Assembly: GCF_007859315.1 (NCBI RefSeq)
Contig: NZ_VOHA01000002.1
Location: forward strand, 496,001-560,000
Direction: 5' to 3'
Origin: Reyranella sp. CPCC 100927
GTDB lineage: Bacteria; Pseudomonadota; Alphaproteobacteria; Reyranellales; Reyranellaceae
DNA: 64,000 bases
Shown here: in pieces, positions 62,754-64,000 of the stretch
Layout of the letters: each line of letters opens with the position of its first letter
Position numbering within the stretch: position 1 is the stretch's first letter
Program-made: the position numbers and the translations under genes
Notes under the pieces: generated by a model
Databases searched by the model: none
What the model was told of the DNA's origin: nothing
Seen by the model: only the letters and a program-made list of their open reading frames with translations

Positions 62754-63992
62754 ATGACCGCCCGATCCTTCCACACCGCCGCGCTGAACCGCGCCCAGAG
62801 CTTCGCCATTCTGGGCGGCGCCGCCGTCATGCTCAGCCTCGCCATGGGCATGCGCCAGAGCCTGGGCCTGTTCCAACCCTCGGTGATGCGAGAGCTTGGT
62901 ATCACCGCCGCCGACTTCCAGTTCGCCATCGCCGTGCAGAATATCGTGTGGGGCGTCACGCAACCGTTCATCGGTGCGCTGGTCGACCGTTACGGCACGC
63001 GCTGGGTCGCGGTGGTCGGCAGCGCGCTCTATGCCGCCGGCCTGGCGCTCACGGCATGGGCTACCGACGCGCTCACTATCACCATCGGCGCCGGCCTGCT
63101 GGTCGGCGTGGCGCTCTCCTGCACCACGTCGGGCATCGCCGCCAACATTGCCGCGCGCGTGGTGGTGCCGACGCGACGCAGCCTGGCGTTCGGCCTGGTG
63201 TCGGCGGCGGGCTCGATCGGTACGTTCGTGGCCTCGCCCTTCGCCCAGGTGCTGATGCAGGACCATGGCTGGCGCTTCGCCCTGGCGGGGTTCATCGGCA
63301 TGGCGGCGGTGATGCTGCCGGCGGCCTTCATCGGCAGCGGCGCCGACCGGCTGCCCAACGCCACCGCCCGCGACAAGGACCTGACCCTGGGCCGCGCGCT
63401 CGACGAGGCGTGGCGCCACAACGGCTATGTCGTCATGGCGCTGGCCTTCTTCGTGTGCGGCCTGCAGCTGGTGTTCATCACCTCGCACCTGCCGACGTTC
63501 CTGGCCAGCTGCGGGCTTGATCCCATGGTGGGCGCCCAGGCGCTGGCGGTGATCGGGGCCTTCAACGTGCTGGGCTCATGGCTGTTCGGCTGGCTGGGTG
63601 ACCGCTATCCCAAGCGCCTGCTGCTGGGCCTGATCTATGTGCTGCGCTCGCTGTTCATCGCCGCCTACTTCTCGATGCCGATCAGCCAGACGAGCACGCT
63701 GGTGTTCGCCGCCGCCATGGGCCTGCTGTGGCTGGGCGTGATCCCGCTGGTCAACGGGCTGGTGACCGAGATCTTCGGCATCCGCTTCCTGTCGACGCTC
63801 ACCGGCATCGCTTTCTTCAGCCACCAGGTCGGCTCGTTCCTGGGCGCCTGGGGCGGCGGCCTGATCTACGACATGCTGGGTTCCTACGAGCGCGCCTGGC
63901 AGGTCGCGGTGCTGATCGGCCTGATCGCGGGCACCGCGCAGCTGCTGATGAACGACCGGCCGACGGCACGCGTGGCGGCGCAGGCGGCTTAG
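62754..63992 (+). CDS. Major facilitator superfamily permease (OFA/MCT-like)
   Basis: 412 residues, twelve membrane segments in two halves. Conserved motif DRYGTRWVAVVGSAL (between helices 2 and 3, the D-R-x-G-x-R type) and GDRYPKRLLL in the second half; MGMRQSLGLFQPSV near the N-terminus is the usual OFA/MCT-like sequence for carboxylate transporters. Ligand unknown. ATG 62754 chosen as it immediately precedes the first helix; an upstream ATG at 62688 would add a non-helical, Cys/Trp-rich stretch that overlaps the palindrome. The stop lies eight bases before the window end. Confidence 0.9.
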   Translation: MTARSFHTAALNRAQSFAILGGAAVMLSLAMGMRQSLGLFQPSVMRELGITAADFQFAIAVQNIVWGVTQPFIGALVDRYGTRWVAVVGSALYAAGLALTAWATDALTITIGAGLLVGVALSCTTSGIAANIAARVVVPTRRSLAFGLVSAAGSIGTFVASPFAQVLMQDHGWRFALAGFIGMAAVMLPAAFIGSGADRLPNATARDKDLTLGRALDEAWRHNGYVVMALAFFVCGLQLVFITSHLPTFLASCGLDPMVGAQALAVIGAFNVLGSWLFGWLGDRYPKRLLLGLIYVLRSLFIAAYFSMPISQTSTLVFAAAMGLLWLGVIPLVNGLVTEIFGIRFLSTLTGIAFFSHQVGSFLGAWGGGLIYDMLGSYERAWQVAVLIGLIAGTAQLLMNDRPTARVAAQAA

Positions 63993-64000
63993 GTAGGGCC

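Overview
The window is a GC-rich chromosomal segment of an alphaproteobacterium, most likely a soil or plant-associated heterotroph of the Rhodospirillales/Hyphomicrobiales type. This rests on the set of ABC importers, the ssb, gyrA and coaD housekeeping genes lying in the same order and direction as in other Alphaproteobacteria, an EcfG-type stress promoter, and intergenic palindromes of the kind common in this class. I see no rRNA, insertion sequence, phage or CRISPR array. The single tRNA is tRNA-Lys(TTT).

Layout. 1-6.3 kb: a truncated Baeyer-Villiger-type monooxygenase, an alpha/beta-hydrolase fused to a class III nucleotidyl cyclase, an MlrC-like M81 metallohydrolase, and a two-gene operon with a fluoroacetate-dehalogenase-like enzyme. 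6.3-12.5 kb: an IclR regulator next to an alpha/beta hydrolase, an FAD oxidoreductase, a TIM-barrel isomerase/dehydratase, a divergent AroE paralogue and a Bug-type binding protein; together these look like a small catabolic cluster. 12.7-18.3 kb: a complete peptide/nickel-type ABC importer (SBP-B-C-D-F), followed by a convergent amidase. 20.1-24.8 kb: a complete branched-chain-amino-acid-type importer (LivK-H-M-G-F). 24.8-26.3 kb: an ArsR regulator and a fatty-acid desaturase. 26.5-33.6 kb: an orphan peptide-type binding protein, an AvrRpt2-like cysteine peptidase, an MddA-like methyltransferase and a second B-C-D-F importer lacking its own binding protein. 34.1-45.8 kb: a large catabolic locus with a PuuE-like hydrolase, two SDRs, a lyase-fold protein, a GntR regulator, a NitT/TauT-type importer with two permeases, DUF4387, an AtuA-like protein, an isochorismatase-like amidohydrolase and an MmgE/PrpD protein. 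45.8-52.5 kb: a 1305-residue autotransporter and several small, probably stress-related genes. 52.7-61.7 kb: tRNA-Lys, coaD, a phospho-lyase/kinase pair, gyrA, a CaiB-type CoA transferase, a HAD hydrolase and ssb. 61.9-64 kb: an alpha/beta hydrolase and an MFS permease.

How it works together. The theme is import plus hydrolysis of small organic nitrogen or carboxylate compounds: four ABC systems are interleaved with amidases, ring-opening hydrolases, dehydrogenases and lyases, each block under a local IclR, ArsR or GntR regulator. The 34-46 kb locus is the best candidate for an undescribed pathway: a GntR-controlled divergent pair of operons that could import a cyclic amide or ureide, open it, deamidate it and cleave the carbon skeleton. 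Palindromic intergenic repeats of at least three kinds sit mainly at convergent gene ends. In places they have become part of the genes: they supply the stop codons and last residues of the amidase and the desaturase, and the ribosome binding site of one dppB-like permease.
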